A stretch of DNA of 48,046 nt from Candidatus Woesearchaeota archaeon (GTDB lineage: Archaea > Nanobdellota > Nanobdellia > Woesearchaeales > GW2011-AR9), in NCBI GenBank assembly GCA_018670095.1, contig JABHRR010000029.1:1-48046 (forward strand), read 5' to 3'. Each line of letters opens with the position of its first letter. Position 1 is the stretch's first letter. The notes under the pieces were generated by a model. That model did no database searches. It worked only from the letters and a program-made list of their open reading frames with translations, and was not told the DNA's origin. Position numbers and translations under genes: made by a program. This document shows, in pieces, positions 46,836-48,046 of this stretch.

Positions 46836-47858
46836 ATGATTTGTTTTATCGCTTTAATCGTATTTGGAATTATGGGAATCTTCTCAGCTACGCACAGAAA
46901 AATTGCTCTTGAAGCATTCGATTGTGTTTTCAGAAAATTAACTCTAAGAAAATGTACTACTGGCCTAGATACAAGAATCAAAAGTTCCATCACAGGTAAA
47001 TTTTTAAGAAAAAATCCACAAACCGGTAAATTAATTTACAAACACTTCGAAATCATTTCCTGGGGATTTACAATCTTATTAATAGCAAGTATGGTTTGGA
47101 CAGGTATTTCTGGATATAATTATTACGTTTACGGAAATTGTAATGGTCCTAGTGTAGAAGATCAGGGTGGATTATGTTTGTTTGATCCTACCGGCAGTAA
47201 TTCAGAAATCACTAAATGTGAAGATGATAATCTTGAAACAGAAAATAGTGAACCAACTATAGAAAATGTTGATTTATCTTTATTTCCAGTATATCAACCC
47301 AAAGAAAGTCAAGATTCTTTAGTTTACGTTGGCTGTTATACTTGCATTAACACCAGAAAAGTTAACCCTACAATTAACGAATTAGTTATTACTAATAAAG
47401 AAACTTTAGAATTTACTTTTGTTCATTTGCCATTACATAAAGAGTATGAATACATTTCCAAATTAGAAAATTGTTTATATTCAGAAAGTAAAACTGCATT
47501 TTGGAAATTCCATAATGCTTTGATGCAAATGCCTATTGCTGATTTAGATAATCAAGATAATGTTTATTCTGTCTTGGATAAGATTGAAGAAATTGATAAA
47601 GAGAAAATCATTTTTTGTTCACAAACAATTCAAGCGGAAGAATTGTTAGAGAAACAAATTTCTGAAATTAAAAAAATGAATGTTGAAGGTACACCAACAA
47701 TCTTTGTTAATGATCAAGTGTTTATTGGTCCGAAACCATTACGTGTCTATGAGAAACAGTTAAGTACAGATATTGATTGGTTTGGATATGGATTGTTAGG
47801 ATTAGGTGCTTTGATATTATTAACAATGATTTACTTCGCTGTTTTTAAGAGAGAATAG
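46836..47858 (+). CDS. Membrane-anchored DsbA-like thioredoxin-fold protein
   Basis: YVGCYTCINTRKVNP (CxxC), VEGTPTIFVNDQVFIGPKPL (cis-Pro region), TM segments at both ends. Confidence 0.75.
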   Translation: MICFIALIVFGIMGIFSATHRKIALEAFDCVFRKLTLRKCTTGLDTRIKSSITGKFLRKNPQTGKLIYKHFEIISWGFTILLIASMVWTGISGYNYYVYGNCNGPSVEDQGGLCLFDPTGSNSEITKCEDDNLETENSEPTIENVDLSLFPVYQPKESQDSLVYVGCYTCINTRKVNPTINELVITNKETLEFTFVHLPLHKEYEYISKLENCLYSESKTAFWKFHNALMQMPIADLDNQDNVYSVLDKIEEIDKEKIIFCSQTIQAEELLEKQISEIKKMNVEGTPTIFVNDQVFIGPKPLRVYEKQLSTDIDWFGYGLLGLGALILLTMIYFAVFKRE

Positions 47859-47911
47859 ATTATTTAGGATATAAAAGTTTATTAATAATAACACACTTAT
47901 TTAAGATACAA

Positions 47912-48046
47912 ATGACAGAAGAAATAGAAGTTACGGATAAAGTAGTAAAACAAACTAGAAATTTTTATATGACCGTTACAGCAGCAATAGTAGCTATAGG
48001 AGTTGGTGGACATTATGTCACAGAATACTTAGAAAGCGAAATAAAA
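47912..48046 (+). CDS. Partial ORF running off the window (small TM protein)
   Basis: MTEEIEVTDKVVKQTRNFYMTVTAAIVAIGVGGHYVTEYLESEIK... Confidence 0.5.
   Translation, partial: MTEEIEVTDKVVKQTRNFYMTVTAAIVAIGVGGHYVTEYLESEIK

Noticed and set aside
1-48046. Transposase, integrase, rRNA operon, restriction-modification or cas genes
   Set aside because: None recognised in any ORF.

Overview
The window is AT-rich and looks archaeal, probably from a DPANN (Woesearchaeota/Pacearchaeota-like) genome. Support: an archaeal-type LeuRS, bulge-helix-bulge tRNA introns, TATA boxes about 25-30 nt upstream of start codons, class-III-signal-like N-termini and small membrane proteins. The left 14.8 kb is the main point of interest. 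It is one minus-strand, translationally coupled operon that reads, in transcription order: an unannotated 53-aa ribbon-helix-helix protein, a MoxR-type AAA+ ATPase, seven paralogs, a metallopeptidase-motif (HEVGH) + VWA/MIDAS fusion protein, and six more paralogs. The 13 paralogs share a near-invariant N-terminal tag (LKKKSLEESLSGHTAQVIESE), a helical middle region, ~20-aa GxxG-type (beta-helix-like) repeats and a C-terminal beta-hairpin-like ending. A tRNA-Ile(GAU) gene that appears to hold two introns lies just downstream. The rest is mostly housekeeping or membrane genes (leuS, hppA, rarA, tmk-like, dCMP deaminase fusion, gshB-like, radical SAM, PhoU-like, PIN, TA pair) plus secreted repeat proteins. 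All function calls come from motif reading by eye; no searches were run.
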